Shown in pieces: positions 44,574 through 55,600 of a stretch of 64,000 bases of DNA; position 1 is the stretch's first letter, and the number at the start of each line of letters is the position of its first letter. Where the stretch lies: contig JAFXCD010000013.1 in the NCBI GenBank assembly GCA_017521605.1, positions 31,538-95,537 of the forward strand. The letters run 5' to 3'. The DNA is from Lachnospiraceae bacterium (GTDB lineage: Bacteria > Bacillota > Clostridia > Lachnospirales > Lachnospiraceae). The notes under the pieces were generated by a model. That model saw only the letters and a list, made by a program, of their open reading frames with translations, had not been told where the DNA came from and made no database searches. A program made the position numbers and the translations under genes.

Positions 44574-45449
44574 TTAAAATATCCCTTCCAGCTCTGAGGT
44601 TCCTGTAATTTTACGATAAACACTTAGTATACAATATGTCAGAAGCAGTAGAATTACCGATAACGCTGCAGCAAAGGGTTGATTCCTTCCCTTGGTCATT
44701 TGCTCCTGTATCACATTTCCCACCAATACAATCTTATTACCACCAAGCAAATCTGCTATAAAAAACAAACCCATAGATGGCACAAAGGTCAAGACCACAC
44801 CCGACAATAGTCCCGGCAGGGTAAGCTTAAAGCTCACCGTCCAAAATGCCTTCCAAGGCGAAGCTCCTAAATCTCTGGCAGCCTCTACCAGACTATAATC
44901 CAGCTTTTCCGCACTGGAATATACCGCCAAAATCATAAAGGGCAGTAGTGCATAAATCATACCTACCACCACTGCCGGGTAAGTATACAATAATTTTAAG
45001 GGCTTCGCAGTAATATCCAGCCCCATTAAAATTTTATCCAACACACCATTACTGCGAAATACAATAATCCATCCATATAAACGTATCAGGGCACTGGTAA
45101 AAAAAGGAATCAATATCAGCAACAGCATTCTCTTTTTCCACTTCTGATTCATGCGTCCCATAATATAACCATATGGATACCCTAACAATACTATACATAT
45201 AGTAGAGGTAAAGGCCAGTTGGAAAGAATCCGCAAAATTGCCCAGATACATAGGATTTAATATCCTTTTATAATTCTCTAAGGTAAATGTAAAATCCACT
45301 CCCCAGACTTCTCCTCTTTGCAGGAAGCTTAACAAAAACAAATAGATAAAAGGTAAGCCCACAAAAACAATTGTAAATAGATACATAGGTGCCAGTAAAA
45401 TCCCCGTACTCTTTCCGGTAGTCGTTTTAGGCTTCTTTACTTTCACCAT
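44574..45449 (-). CDS. potB: Spermidine/putrescine ABC transporter permease
   Basis: The 291-residue protein has six membrane segments and the EAA motif ([17 protein letters not shown]). NMYLGNF-type spacing and [24 protein letters not shown] match PotB. GAGGAGG lies before the ATG; the start overlaps the end of potA by 23 bp, which shows close coupling. Confidence 0.93.
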   Translation of the reverse strand: MVKVKKPKTTTGKSTGILLAPMYLFTIVFVGLPFIYLFLLSFLQRGEVWGVDFTFTLENYKRILNPMYLGNFADSFQLAFTSTICIVLLGYPYGYIMGRMNQKWKKRMLLLILIPFFTSALIRLYGWIIVFRSNGVLDKILMGLDITAKPLKLLYTYPAVVVGMIYALLPFMILAVYSSAEKLDYSLVEAARDLGASPWKAFWTVSFKLTLPGLLSGVVLTFVPSMGLFFIADLLGGNKIVLVGNVIQEQMTKGRNQPFAAALSVILLLLTYCILSVYRKITGTSELEGIF

Positions 45450-46431
45450 GTTCTGCCTCCTCTACATCCTTTACAAGTACTGCATGTTCTTTGTTCCAAC
45501 CAATCTTAAGGTTTTCGCCTACCCTTCTGTCCATATCTATACCATAACGATTCGCTGTTATCTTTTGACCATCCTTTAATTCAAACACAATACGAAGCTG
45601 GCCTCCTGCAAAAGATTTTTCCCTGATAATTGCATCCATTACACAAGCTTCTTCACCACCCATCAACACATTTTCCGCCCTGACTGCATAGGTTTTTCCT
45701 GCCTCACGGTAGATATTGGCATCTCCTACAAAGCTTGCCACATAACTGGTTTCAGGATAATAATATATTCTATTGGGCGTGCCAATCTGTTCAAATCTGC
45801 CTTCCCGCATGACTGCAATCCGGTCAGACATATTAATGGCTTCTTCCTGATCATGGGTAATATAAATGAAGGTTATCCCCAATTGCTTTTGAATCCGCTT
45901 CAATTCCTGTTGCATCTGTCTGCGCAGTTTTAAGTCTAAAGCTCCCAAAGGTTCGTCCAATAATAGTACTCCCGGTTCATTAACAACGGCTCTGGCAATG
46001 GCCACTCTCTGTCTTTGTCCTCCGGACAGCTGATCCGGCATTCTTTCACCAAATCCCTCCAGTTGTACTAAGCGAAGCATTTTTTCCACCTTTTCTGCTA
46101 TCTCTGCCTTCGGCACTTTACGTATCCTCAAACCATACCCAATATTCTCCGCCACAGACATATGAGGAAACAAGGCATAATTCTGAAACACCGTATTAAC
46201 ATTTCTCTTATTGGGCTCCAGGCTTGTAATATCCTCCCCATTCAACCATACCATTCCCTTATCCGCCTGCTCCAACCCGGCAATAATACGCAGTGTTGTA
46301 GTTTTTCCGCATCCGGAAGACCCCAGAAGAGTAATAAACTCTCCTTCCTCCACATCCAGACTGATACCCTTTAATACCGGTGTCCGGTCAAAGGTTTTAT
46401 ATATATTTTCCAAACGCAAAATATTCCCCAT
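45427..46431 (-). CDS. potA: Spermidine/putrescine ABC transporter ATPase
   Basis: The 334-residue protein has Walker [10 protein letters not shown], signature [14 protein letters not shown], Walker [13 protein letters not shown], switch His in YITHDQEEA, and a C-terminal TOBE-like domain. PotA drives polyamine uptake. The ATG at 46431 is used since GGGGAG lies before it; an upstream in-frame ATG extends into the divergent promoter region without a ribosome binding site. First gene of potABCD. Confidence 0.95.
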   Translation of the reverse strand: MGNILRLENIYKTFDRTPVLKGISLDVEEGEFITLLGSSGCGKTTTLRIIAGLEQADKGMVWLNGEDITSLEPNKRNVNTVFQNYALFPHMSVAENIGYGLRIRKVPKAEIAEKVEKMLRLVQLEGFGERMPDQLSGGQRQRVAIARAVVNEPGVLLLDEPLGALDLKLRRQMQQELKRIQKQLGITFIYITHDQEEAINMSDRIAVMREGRFEQIGTPNRIYYYPETSYVASFVGDANIYREAGKTYAVRAENVLMGGEEACVMDAIIREKSFAGGQLRIVFELKDGQKITANRYGIDMDRRVGENLKIGWNKEHAVLVKDVEEAEHGESKEA

Positions 46432-46522
46432 ACTGATTACTCCCCAAAACTTTTCTTCCTGTAGCATAAAACTTCCTACCATATCATAAATTGTATAAAG
46501 TCTATGAAAACGAGGTTGCCTT

Positions 46523-47011
46523 ATGAGTTCAAAAACTAAAATTATTGTACTTCACATGAAAGAAATTATTTATACCGGTATTTTTGCAATTCTTGGTATT
46601 ATACTAATTATCTTTTTGATTCTATTATTTATACCGGGCAATAATAGTGATACTCTGCCAGAAAATGACCCTGTACCCACTGAGGAAGCAACTCCTTCAT
46701 CGGATACCTCTGTCAATAGTTCTTCCCTTTACATACCCGGAATCTATAATACAGAGTTAATGTTAAATGACCAGATGGTTAATGTAGAGGTCATTGTTGA
46801 CCAATCCCAGATTACTTCAGTTAAGCTTGTGAATCTAAGTGAAGCAGTTACTACCATGTATCCTTTGCTACAACCCACTTTTGATTCGCTGGCTGAACAA
46901 ATCTACGAAAACCAGTCCTTGGAGAATATCACCTACGCCTCTGAAAACAAATACACCTCTCTGGTTTTATTGGAAGCCATTCGTAAATCCTTGGAAAAGG
47001 CCCAACCCTAA
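46523..47011 (+). CDS. Membrane-anchored FMN-binding-domain-like protein without flavinylation motif
   Basis: The 162-residue protein has one membrane helix ([15 protein letters not shown]) near residues 22-37, a Thr/Ser/Pro-rich linker, and a C-terminal domain of about 95 residues with [27 protein letters not shown] and a final [17 protein letters not shown]. The order resembles the FMN-binding domain of RnfG/NqrC-type proteins, but the Ser/Gly-Ala-Thr flavinylation signature is not present: the equivalent part reads YASENKYTS. Function is therefore open. GAGG stands before the ATG. It is divergent from potA. Confidence 0.7.
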   Translation: MSSKTKIIVLHMKEIIYTGIFAILGIILIIFLILLFIPGNNSDTLPENDPVPTEEATPSSDTSVNSSSLYIPGIYNTELMLNDQMVNVEVIVDQSQITSVKLVNLSEAVTTMYPLLQPTFDSLAEQIYENQSLENITYASENKYTSLVLLEAIRKSLEKAQP

Positions 47012-47036
47012 ACACCTGTATCCTTTTCGTTCCTTT

Positions 47037-47066
47037 GTGGGCATGGCTTATACCTGCCCACTTTTT
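47037..47066 (+). terminator. Terminator of the plus-strand FMN-binding-like gene
   Basis: GTGGGCA and TGCCCAC form a 7-bp stem with an 11-nt loop and TTTTT after it on the plus strand. It reaches the stop codon of hslO, which is transcribed towards it. Confidence 0.75.
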
Positions 47067-47946
47067 ATTGGGTTACCTTACGATAAATATCCTTTAATTC
47101 ATCTATAGAAAATTCGTATCCCTTGTTACAGAAATGACACTTTACTTCTATGGGTTCTCCGTCCTCTATCATTTCCTGCAATTCTTTCTTTCCGATACTG
47201 ATTAAAGCCTTTTCAATTCGCTCTTTTCCACAATTACAGGCAAACCGGGTTTCTCTGGTTTCCATGATTTCTACATCGAAACCTTCCAACAAAGTATGCA
47301 GAATATCCTCCGGACTCATTCCGCTTTCCAACATACTGGTCACAGATGATACCTTTGCCAGATTTTGCTCCAGCTTTCCAACAACCTCATCCTCTGTAAA
47401 AGGCATGAGCTGGATAATAAAACCACCGGCCTGCTTCACTGTATTGTCACGCTCCATCAGTACGCCCAGTCCTACACAGGAAGGCACCTGCTCCGATGTA
47501 GCAAAATAATAGGTCAGATCCTCAGCAATTTCACCGGTCTGAAGTTCCACCTGCCCTACATAGGGCTCCTTCAACCCCATATCCTTAATTACACATAAAT
47601 TACCATTACCTAATGCACCGGATACATCTAATTTACCCACTGCATTCGCATGTAAAATCACATCTCCTACTATTGGATACCCCTTGACATTTCCCTGTGA
47701 ATCTGCTGTAACCGTAATTCCTTTTGCAGGGCCATCTCCACGAATCTGCAGGGTTAGCAGGTCCTTTTCACCCTTCATCATAATACCCATCATAGCACCG
47801 GCTGTTAATAAACGTCCCAAGGCTGCCGACATTACCGGGCTGGTATTATGAGCCTGTCTTGCCGTTTCCACCATTTCTTTTGTAGTACATGCAAAAGCAC
47901 GTATTTGTGCATTTGCTGCAGTTGCTCTAACTATATAATCTGTCAT
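47065..47946 (-). CDS. hslO: Redox-regulated chaperone Hsp33
   Basis: The 293-residue protein matches Hsp33: ARATAANAQIRAFACTTKEMVETA near the start and, near the C-terminus, a Cys-x-Cys (FACNCGKERIEKAL) and Cys-x-x-Cys (KCHFCNKGYEF) zinc site. Under oxidising conditions zinc is lost and the dimer holds unfolded proteins. It is the last gene of the hisC-DUF368-methyltransferase-hslO run; the methyltransferase stop lies 12 bp upstream of its start. Confidence 0.95.
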   Translation of the reverse strand: MTDYIVRATAANAQIRAFACTTKEMVETARQAHNTSPVMSAALGRLLTAGAMMGIMMKGEKDLLTLQIRGDGPAKGITVTADSQGNVKGYPIVGDVILHANAVGKLDVSGALGNGNLCVIKDMGLKEPYVGQVELQTGEIAEDLTYYFATSEQVPSCVGLGVLMERDNTVKQAGGFIIQLMPFTEDEVVGKLEQNLAKVSSVTSMLESGMSPEDILHTLLEGFDVEIMETRETRFACNCGKERIEKALISIGKKELQEMIEDGEPIEVKCHFCNKGYEFSIDELKDIYRKVTQ

Positions 47947-47958
47947 GTTTATTCCTCT

Positions 47959-48759
47959 TTACCTGATTTCTTTCCCGTGTTCTCTGGCTACTACCAAAAC
48001 ACGCTCCGTTTTATCCGTCACTTCTCCATCCGTATCTGCATCAAGCATTTCGACTAAAGTCATACCGGCATGCTCTAAATAGCTTTTCATTTGTTCAGGT
48101 GTATACCCTCTCTGTAGATGAGTTTCCGTAAATCTTCGGAATAAATCCTCCTCTTCCTGCACAAAAATAGTCACATCATACTGATTTATACCGGATTCCT
48201 CATCATAATAATTTTCCCAAATAAAGCTACAATCATCCCTATTTTCTGCAATGATTGTATCTCCAATAACATCCCGGTACTTATAATCTGTGTTAAAGTC
48301 AAATATAAAAATACCACCCGGATATAAATAATTATTTACCAAAGAGAATACTTCCACCAGTTCCTCTTCTTCTAAAATATAATTAATACAGTCGCAGACG
48401 CTCACTACTGTACCTACCGTGCTATACAATTCCAACTCGCGCATATCCTGCAAAAGATAGAGAATTTCTTCTCCTCTTTCTGCCCGTTTTTCCATGGCAA
48501 TAGCCAGCATGGACTCAGAATTGTCCACACCAATCATATCATAACCCTTTTGATACAATGCTGAGGTTAGGGTTCCTGTACCACAACCAAGGTCAACCAC
48601 CAGATTCTTTTCTGACTCTAGCACGTCTTCTGCATTCCTCTGCGGTCTGGAAATACCATATTCTTTTATCAGCTTACAGATTCTCTCGCACCATTTATCA
48701 TAAGGCGTTTCATCCATAAACACATCATACACATAGGCAAAATCCTGATAGCTTTGCAT
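47959..48759 (-). CDS. SAM-dependent class I methyltransferase
   Basis: The 266-residue protein has the AdoMet motif VVDLGCGTGTLTSALYQKGYDMIGVDNSESM and motif II/III segments (LQDMRELEL, NYLYPGGIFIFDFN). It resembles Clostridia methyltransferases often encoded beside hslO. The substrate is not evident. GGAGG precedes the ATG, 24 bp after the DUF368 gene. Confidence 0.85.
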   Translation of the reverse strand: MQSYQDFAYVYDVFMDETPYDKWCERICKLIKEYGISRPQRNAEDVLESEKNLVVDLGCGTGTLTSALYQKGYDMIGVDNSESMLAIAMEKRAERGEEILYLLQDMRELELYSTVGTVVSVCDCINYILEEEELVEVFSLVNNYLYPGGIFIFDFNTDYKYRDVIGDTIIAENRDDCSFIWENYYDEESGINQYDVTIFVQEEEDLFRRFTETHLQRGYTPEQMKSYLEHAGMTLVEMLDADTDGEVTDKTERVLVVAREHGKEIR

Positions 48760-48783
48760 CCTGCCACCTCCGAGGTCTTTCTT

Positions 48784-49686
48784 TTATTCTCCCAATTTTA
48801 TTGCAACAATAAAACCTGCTACCAATGCTATAATACCACCTACAATCGTTAATACACCAATGGGCGAAATCATACTCACGGCAATATCAATAATAGGAGA
48901 TGCTGCAATCAGACCGGTGGATGTGGGTTTCATCTTAGCAATAATCGCAATAGGAGATGCTACAATCAAACCTATAATAGCCCAATATGCATAGAACGGA
49001 AACTTGGCAAAAATAATTTCGATTAATTTAGCAACGGCAAAAATTCCTACCAATACCCCAACACCAAAAGGGAAAAAAATGCCAACTCCCTTTATCAAAC
49101 CATTGATATCCGTTGCTACCAAAGCAGCAAAAAAGTCTGAAATGGCTGATATAATAGGATTATAATATCCCAACAACAATAACATCATAGATCCGCTGAC
49201 ACCGGGAACAACCATGGTAGCAGCCGCAATTACACCCACAATGAAAAGCTTGATTACATTAATCACATTAAAACTTAAATCTGCGGCATTTCCTTCTGTT
49301 TCTCCCATCAGTGCCATAACTACTACCACTGCAAAAAAAGCTACACATGCAATAATATGACCGGGCTTTATTTTATTTTCCTTTACATTTTTCCACATAA
49401 TAGGCAAACTCCCCACTACCAGCCCCACAAAACAAAGACTGGTCTGAAGCGGAAATAATATAAACAATTCTTTAATGGTAAAAGAACCGGCTACCAACGC
49501 AATACCCATACCAATTACTATAGGAAGCAAAATCATAATATTTTTCTTTAATTCCTTGAATAAATGAGTAATACAATGAATCAATTTATCATAAATACCC
49601 ATAGCTACCATCATGGTTCCGCCACTAACACCGGGAATGATATTAGCAAGGCCAATTACAATACCCTTTAAAATATCCTTAATCAT
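48784..49686 (-). CDS. DUF368 (PopT-like) polyprenyl-phosphate transporter
   Basis: The 300-residue protein has about nine membrane segments and two related motifs, IIPGVSGGTMMVAMGIYD near residue 17 and VVPGVSGSMMLLLLGYYN in the second half, as in DUF368 proteins. Members are reported to recycle undecaprenyl phosphate from the outer to the inner leaflet of the membrane for wall synthesis. It follows hisC by 30 bp. The gene name popT is used for characterised members; I leave it off because specificity cannot be seen from sequence. Confidence 0.88.
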   Translation of the reverse strand: MIKDILKGIVIGLANIIPGVSGGTMMVAMGIYDKLIHCITHLFKELKKNIMILLPIVIGMGIALVAGSFTIKELFILFPLQTSLCFVGLVVGSLPIMWKNVKENKIKPGHIIACVAFFAVVVVMALMGETEGNAADLSFNVINVIKLFIVGVIAAATMVVPGVSGSMMLLLLGYYNPIISAISDFFAALVATDINGLIKGVGIFFPFGVGVLVGIFAVAKLIEIIFAKFPFYAYWAIIGLIVASPIAIIAKMKPTSTGLIAASPIIDIAVSMISPIGVLTIVGGIIALVAGFIVAIKLGE

Positions 49687-49716
49687 ACTCTTCTATCCTT
49701 TCAAATTCATTTATGC

Positions 49717-50775
49717 TTATCTATCCTTTAAGAAAGTTCTCAGAAAATCCAACATAGTATCCATTTCCTCATCCGTTCCAATAGTAATCCGCAGGGAATT
49801 ATTAATACGTTCTTTATTCCAAAAACGTACATAAATATCCTGTTCCCTCAATGCTTCAAAAATCTCCTTGGCCGGTACGCTTTTGTGAGAAGCAAAGATA
49901 AAGTTGGTTCTAGAATCAGGAAATGTAAATCCAAGCTCTATCATTTCCTTTTTCACTCGCTCCCTTGTTGCTATAATTTTGGCTGTAACACTCTTAAAAT
50001 ATGCATCATCCCTTACCGCTTCCACAGCCATAACCTGGGAGGGCATATTCATGGTATAAGAGTTAATGGAAAACTTCACATCATTCAAATACTTTATCAT
50101 CTTCTCGCTACCGATACAGAAGCCGATACGCAGACCTGCCATAGAACGGGACTTGGAGAAAGTCTGTACCACCAAAAGGTTATCGTACTTCTCCAAAAGC
50201 GGCAGACAGCTTTCCCCACCAAAATCCACATAGGCTTCATCTACAATCACTACTACATCACGATTAGCTTCCAATATTTCTTCTACAACACTTAAATCCT
50301 CAAAAAGACCTGTGGGTGCATTCGGATTAGGGAAAATCACACCGCCGTTAGGCTGCTTGAATAACTCTACATCCAAGTGCCAATCATCCTTCAAAGGACA
50401 CTTTATGTAGGGAATTCTGTACAAATCTGCCCATACATCATAAAAGGAATATGTAATATCCGGAAACAGAATGGGTTTTCCGGAATCAAAAAAGGTCACA
50501 AAAGCTGTAGCCAGTACATCATCAGACCCTACTCCCACAAAAACCTGTGCCGGCTTCACACCATAATAATCCGCCAACTCCTTTACTAACATGGTACTAT
50601 CCGTATCCGGGTATAATCTTAACTTATCATAGTCCATTTCCTCTGCCAACTTTCGTACACCGGGAGCTGGCGGATAAGGACATTCATTAGTATTTAATTT
50701 AATCATATTTGCTTTGTTGGGTTGTTCACCGGCCACATAAGGAACAACCTTTCTTACATTATCTTCCCACTTCAT
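49717..50775 (-). CDS. hisC: Histidinol-phosphate aminotransferase
   Basis: The 352-residue protein has fold type I aminotransferase motifs: KLNTNECPYPPAPGV, DTDSTMLVKELADYYGVKP, FPNPNAPTG, VVIVDEAYVDFGG and SKSRSMAGLRIGF with the PLP-binding Lys. It makes L-histidinol phosphate in histidine synthesis, though some members also act on aromatic amino acids. No other his gene is nearby. It is first in the run towards hslO. Confidence 0.9.
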   Translation of the reverse strand: MKWEDNVRKVVPYVAGEQPNKANMIKLNTNECPYPPAPGVRKLAEEMDYDKLRLYPDTDSTMLVKELADYYGVKPAQVFVGVGSDDVLATAFVTFFDSGKPILFPDITYSFYDVWADLYRIPYIKCPLKDDWHLDVELFKQPNGGVIFPNPNAPTGLFEDLSVVEEILEANRDVVVIVDEAYVDFGGESCLPLLEKYDNLLVVQTFSKSRSMAGLRIGFCIGSEKMIKYLNDVKFSINSYTMNMPSQVMAVEAVRDDAYFKSVTAKIIATRERVKKEMIELGFTFPDSRTNFIFASHKSVPAKEIFEALREQDIYVRFWNKERINNSLRITIGTDEEMDTMLDFLRTFLKDR

Positions 50776-50876
50776 ATTTCTTGCCTTTCTATTACACTTT
50801 CCTCTGTTTGGTTAATATACCACACTCAATCTAACATTTTAGCATGGCTTTTACTCTTCGTCCAGTTAATATTCCT

Positions 50877-51890
50877 TTACTCCTGTATGGAATCCAATTC
50901 CTCACGATACATATGCGCCTGTTCCGTCATTCCCAGCTTTTCATAGCAACGAATCAAACCTTCTAAACCATGTCGTCTGCCGGATTCCAGAGACAGGATT
51001 GGCTGTGTTTCATACACTGCATTATAGTACCAGATAATAGCTTCCTCCAAGTCGCTATGTTCCTCATAAAAAAGCCCCATCTCCATACAAATTTCCGAAT
51101 TACCGCCACTAACCAAGACCTTATTAGCATACTTAAAAAACTTCACTTCTTCTCCTGCCAACCGGGCTGCTTTGGCCACCACCAGACAGGCCTCCATGAC
51201 TTCCTCCGTACTTCTGTCCGGGTCTGCCGCCGTCTCCACAAAATACTCCCCAGCCAAAGCCAAATCTTCTGCCTCTCCTGCTAAAAACAATTCCTTTGCA
51301 TACATATTCTGGAGACGCTTACTGAGCTTCTTTCCTTCCCCTGTCTGCTTCCGAAAATTTTTCAAATCCCTGGAGGCATGACTGGTTGTTGGCATATGGG
51401 TAATCACAATATCACTGTCATAAATCACCGGCTCCAAACGAACCATTTCATGAATAGGTTCCTGCCATACAAATTCCCGAAGCCTTTTGAAAAGCTTGGG
51501 CCTATATTCTTCATCAAAGTTGTAAACTGTTCCAAACTGTAGCTGATTACCATATAGCATTTGTACAATTTCAATTTCCGGCAGCAGGTTCTCTTTCAGT
51601 TGTAAGAATTTCTGTCGGTTTTCTTCATGAATAACTTCATCTGCATCTGCTGTATATATATACTCCTTAGTAGCTTTTGAAAATGCAAAATTTCTGGCTG
51701 CACTAAAATCATCTATCCAAGCAAAATCATAAATATGCTCTGTATACCCAGCCGCTATTTCCTTGGTAGCATCCGTAGAACCGGTATCTACAATCACTAT
51801 TTCATCCACTAAATCTGCCACTGTATCCAGACATCTGGCAAGAACCGCTTCCTCATTTTTCACTATCATGCATAAACTAATGGTAATCAT
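50877..51890 (-). CDS. Family 2 glycosyltransferase with helical repeat tail
   Basis: The 337-residue protein begins ISLCMIVKNEEAVLARCLDTV and has IVIVDTGSTDATKEIA and a DxD-type YTADADEVIHE motif, as in GT2 transferases. After about residue 200 a series of helical hairpins follows, likely TPR-like (EEAIIWYYNAVYETQPILSLESGRR segment). It is predicted cytoplasmic, with no signal or membrane helix. Sugar donor and acceptor are unknown. It starts before a terminator-like hairpin that separates it from the Tad operon. Confidence 0.88.
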   Translation of the reverse strand: MITISLCMIVKNEEAVLARCLDTVADLVDEIVIVDTGSTDATKEIAAGYTEHIYDFAWIDDFSAARNFAFSKATKEYIYTADADEVIHEENRQKFLQLKENLLPEIEIVQMLYGNQLQFGTVYNFDEEYRPKLFKRLREFVWQEPIHEMVRLEPVIYDSDIVITHMPTTSHASRDLKNFRKQTGEGKKLSKRLQNMYAKELFLAGEAEDLALAGEYFVETAADPDRSTEEVMEACLVVAKAARLAGEEVKFFKYANKVLVSGGNSEICMEMGLFYEEHSDLEEAIIWYYNAVYETQPILSLESGRRHGLEGLIRCYEKLGMTEQAHMYREELDSIQE

Positions 51891-51942
51891 GATATCCTCC
51901 TTTATAAGTTGGCACAGTTTTCCATATTAATGACATAATAAC

Positions 51943-51980
51943 AAATTGAGGACAATGGCACAACCATTATCCTCAATTTT
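51943..51980 (-). terminator. Terminator of the Tad pilus operon
   Basis: AAATTGAGGA(C/T)AATGG arms pair over 16 bp with one mismatch around a 5-nt loop, with T-rich sequence next to it. It lies 33 bp after the prepilin peptidase stop. Confidence 0.8.
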
Positions 51981-52012
51981 CCAAACACTTTCTATACACA
52001 ATATGCAGGAAT

Positions 52013-52642
52013 TTATAATAAAAATATCCACATTAACAAAAACCCAACTGTAATATATGGATATAAAGCCACTGCTTTTCTTAGATTTCCCTTACTCGTA
52101 ACGTTCCCCCTAATGCTCTGCGCTATTGCCAATACACTAAAGCTGATACCCATATGATATAGATAGCCTTCTATATCCATACCTCGTCCTGCCAAATATA
52201 GGGAACAGATACTATACCCCATACCATCTGCCTTACCATACATATGTATTAGTATAAAGTATTGCATCAAAGCAAAAATAATTATGGAAAACCCAATACT
52301 TTTCTCAGGATTTTGTATGAACAGCCAGATACCTCCACCCAAAACCCCTAAATACTGCATCACATCATATACCTGACAAATCATCACATCTGTGACCATG
52401 CATACTACAAGATATACTCCCAGAAGAACAATACTAATGATTCCTTTTCCGGTACTATATAAAAGTAAAAGCATTCCTACTGATACGAAACTGACACAGA
52501 ACAACCACTTAGTCTTCATGTCCTTTATGGAGCATTGTTGTAGTTCTTCATCTATTTGTCTGAATAAATGCAAAAAGCCTGCTGAACCAAGAAAGATTCC
52601 TCCTATCACTAAAAAGTTAACGTAATCTGGTACGTATCTCAT
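52013..52642 (-). CDS. A24-type prepilin peptidase (TadV/FlpJ-like)
   Basis: The 209-residue membrane protein has about six hydrophobic segments. VVCMVTDVMICQVYDVMQY and YGKADGMGYS carry two Asp residues at the places expected in A24 aspartic peptidases (D...GxGD), with the second motif read here as GKADG. Such enzymes cut Flp-type prepilins at the cytoplasmic face. ATG 52642 is used because AAGGAG lies 9 nt before it; its first codons overlap the end of the preceding 1324-residue protein gene. Confidence 0.75.
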   Translation of the reverse strand: MRYVPDYVNFLVIGGIFLGSAGFLHLFRQIDEELQQCSIKDMKTKWLFCVSFVSVGMLLLLYSTGKGIISIVLLGVYLVVCMVTDVMICQVYDVMQYLGVLGGGIWLFIQNPEKSIGFSIIIFALMQYFILIHMYGKADGMGYSICSLYLAGRGMDIEGYLYHMGISFSVLAIAQSIRGNVTSKGNLRKAVALYPYITVGFLLMWIFLL

Positions 52643-55600
52643 TACGTATATCTCCTTGAATTTCCATAGTAAGCAGCTGAGGTTCTGCTTTATATTCTTC
52701 GCCATTCTTATATGCAGTCACTTGAACAGTTATCTTTTCATCAGGTATGTCATAAGGTACTTGAAAAATAATTTTTTCCCTCTTTATAAATCCGGGAATC
52801 TCATAATAAATCGTACGATTCAAGGAACCATCCATCTTTGAAAAAGAATCAGGAAAGCTAACTACTACTTTTTCCACATACCCCCATGTAGTTATATCTA
52901 ACACGCCACTTTCCCCGCATTTAAATACTGATGTATGTGGTTCCAAAATCCGACTAATTTCTGCTTCAATTCCCACCTCCAACACTCCTTTATGTATGGT
53001 TGTTTCATTTCCCACTCGATCCTTTGCATAGACCACAATACTAAAGTTTCCCATAAAAATAGGGTCTTGAGGTTCTAAAAACAATTCTATTTTGCCGGAT
53101 AATGATGTATCCTCATAATACTTTACCATACCATTATCCCTGTTTCGTACCTCCACATAGAACTGTGCTACACCACTTCCTGTATCCATGGCCTCTAACT
53201 TTACTTCATATCCCTCTTGTAAGTTCTCAACATCACCAAATTCATCCAAATACTGTGCCCCTTCTATCAGAGGCCCCCGGGAATCTCCTATAAGATAAAT
53301 ACTATTCAATAAATCTGATTCTTCTTTTGAATAGGTTGTTTCTTTTTCACCGATTGCTACTACTCTGGGCATAATACGAATCTTTTTACCATCTAATTGA
53401 TCTGATAAAATAAGTTTTTGTTTTACTGAAATATTCCGACACATATTATACCTTTGCGCCAAAGTATATAACCCATCCTTCACACTATCGTTTCCACTAT
53501 GTCGCTTATATAAATACTCTGAAAGATAGGTATAGTTACCTGCATATACTTTATCCCGCTTAGGAATAATTACAGTAAATATTCCATCCTCTATATTGTC
53601 ATCCATACTATGTATCACAAAAACTGCTTCATCTATCTGGTATTCTTTTCTCGCCGTTCCGCACAACATACCTGTCAATGTAAGTTGTATTGGGGTACTA
53701 TTATCAGCCTTCACATAATAAGTGTTTTCTTCCTCTGACTTTGCTATATTAACACTATCTCCTAATAATATTTTCTCAGTTATTAGCGGCCAATAAACTA
53801 TGTCTTCTTTTGATATATTGATATGTATTGTGGGACCTATATTCCCGGCCTTATCCTGTGCTGCTATATGCAGATAACTTGCCTTATCTTCGGAAGAAAC
53901 AGTCAAAAATGAAGAATCCTTGGTATCTGCCAAAAACAAGTTATTTGCTCCCATTATTGTATCTGACTTCTTGTCTATGGCATAACGATATCCTATCACC
54001 TGGCTGGTCAATATATTTTTTGTAATATTTGACTCACACATAAGTCCATCCTTATTTTTATCATATGACTTCACCTGATGATAATATGCAGTTCCGTTAT
54101 CTTGGGGACGTGCAAAGGTGATTCTTATTTCCTCATCACTCACAGCAGTCTTTTTTACTGATTCCATACTAATGGCTTGTGGTGCTGCACAATCTGTTGC
54201 TTTCACCCCTTTCTGTTCCATTGTTTCCCATACACCCAGTTGTTTAGATTGTATGATTAAATTACCATCCCCTAAATGTATCCCACTCTTTTGTGCATGA
54301 TTAATACAGATTTTTCCATTTACATAATTAGTTCCACCACCTGAAGTTTGTACCATTAACACTTGTCCGTCCTCAAGACCACACCTGTATTTCTCATCAC
54401 AATTCAAAGCATACCCTGTCATTGCACTGCATATGCTGATTGGATATTTTTCCTCGTTCCCACACCTTCTGCAAAAGTAAGAGCCATATTCTGTCAAATG
54501 CCCCATACATTCATAGCTGTTACAAATCTTGCATATTTTCACCCCACCATCATCAGCAATATTTCCATAGGAAAATACACTATTGGTTACTTTAAATTCA
54601 ATATCTCTACTACCACAACGAACTAACTTGGTATAACATCCCCCATAAGTCGTTGGTGTTCCAATATGCAAATGTTCGCACTCTTCTATATGATAATGAA
54701 TATCTACACTTCCACTGCTTCCTCCCCGATATCCGCCACCGCCTCCGGCTTCTCCATTTGTTCCGTCCATACCTTCTACTACTTTTTCTGTACTACCGCC
54801 TAAACCACCATTTTCTGCTTCGGAAGCTCCGCCACCACCACCTGCAATCATAATGGTTCCCAATCGCTTCGTTGATACAATACTATATCCGCCACCATTA
54901 CCATATATATGAGAGGAACCGCCGCCATTATATCCGTTTTGTCCTCCTAAAATATATTCCAGTTTTTCTCCCTTTTGTAAAAACAGAGTCCCTTCCACAG
55001 AACCTCCCTTACCACCTTTATAGATACCATAATTACCCCCTTGAGCCCCGGTTAATTCCAATGTATAGAAACCACTTTCCGGCACGGTATAGGATCCTTC
55101 CTCGCCACTATAGAAAATGGTTTTACTTACCTTAGAATCTCCTGCACTATTTTCTATGGAGCTAAGCTTTGTCCATAGTTCATTTTCCTTTTTTTGAAAT
55201 ATCTCATATACTTTATTTTGCTTATCCTCCTGATTCCATGATAAATCTACAGCCCCTTTGCCTTGATTGACCAAATAATTATCTTTGGATAATAATTGAA
55301 GTTCTACCCATTTTGCATATAATGTGATATCTTCATCCGGTTGAAATCTGTCTCCTCCCTGTCCGATAGGTATCAATCCTTCCATGTCTTCATACCAACC
55401 ACCAAAGGAATACCCCTCCTTTTCAGCTACCGGTAATATAATAGCCTCTTGCTTATAATTGGCAATAATCCTGTCAGTTGTTCCTGCCTCTCCTAAAAAT
55501 TGATATATTCCGTTCTGCATTTTTCCATGAAATGGTTGCAAATAGCTCCAGCTATCAAATACATTCTTTCCTCGCATATCAGCTAAATATTCCCCACCAC

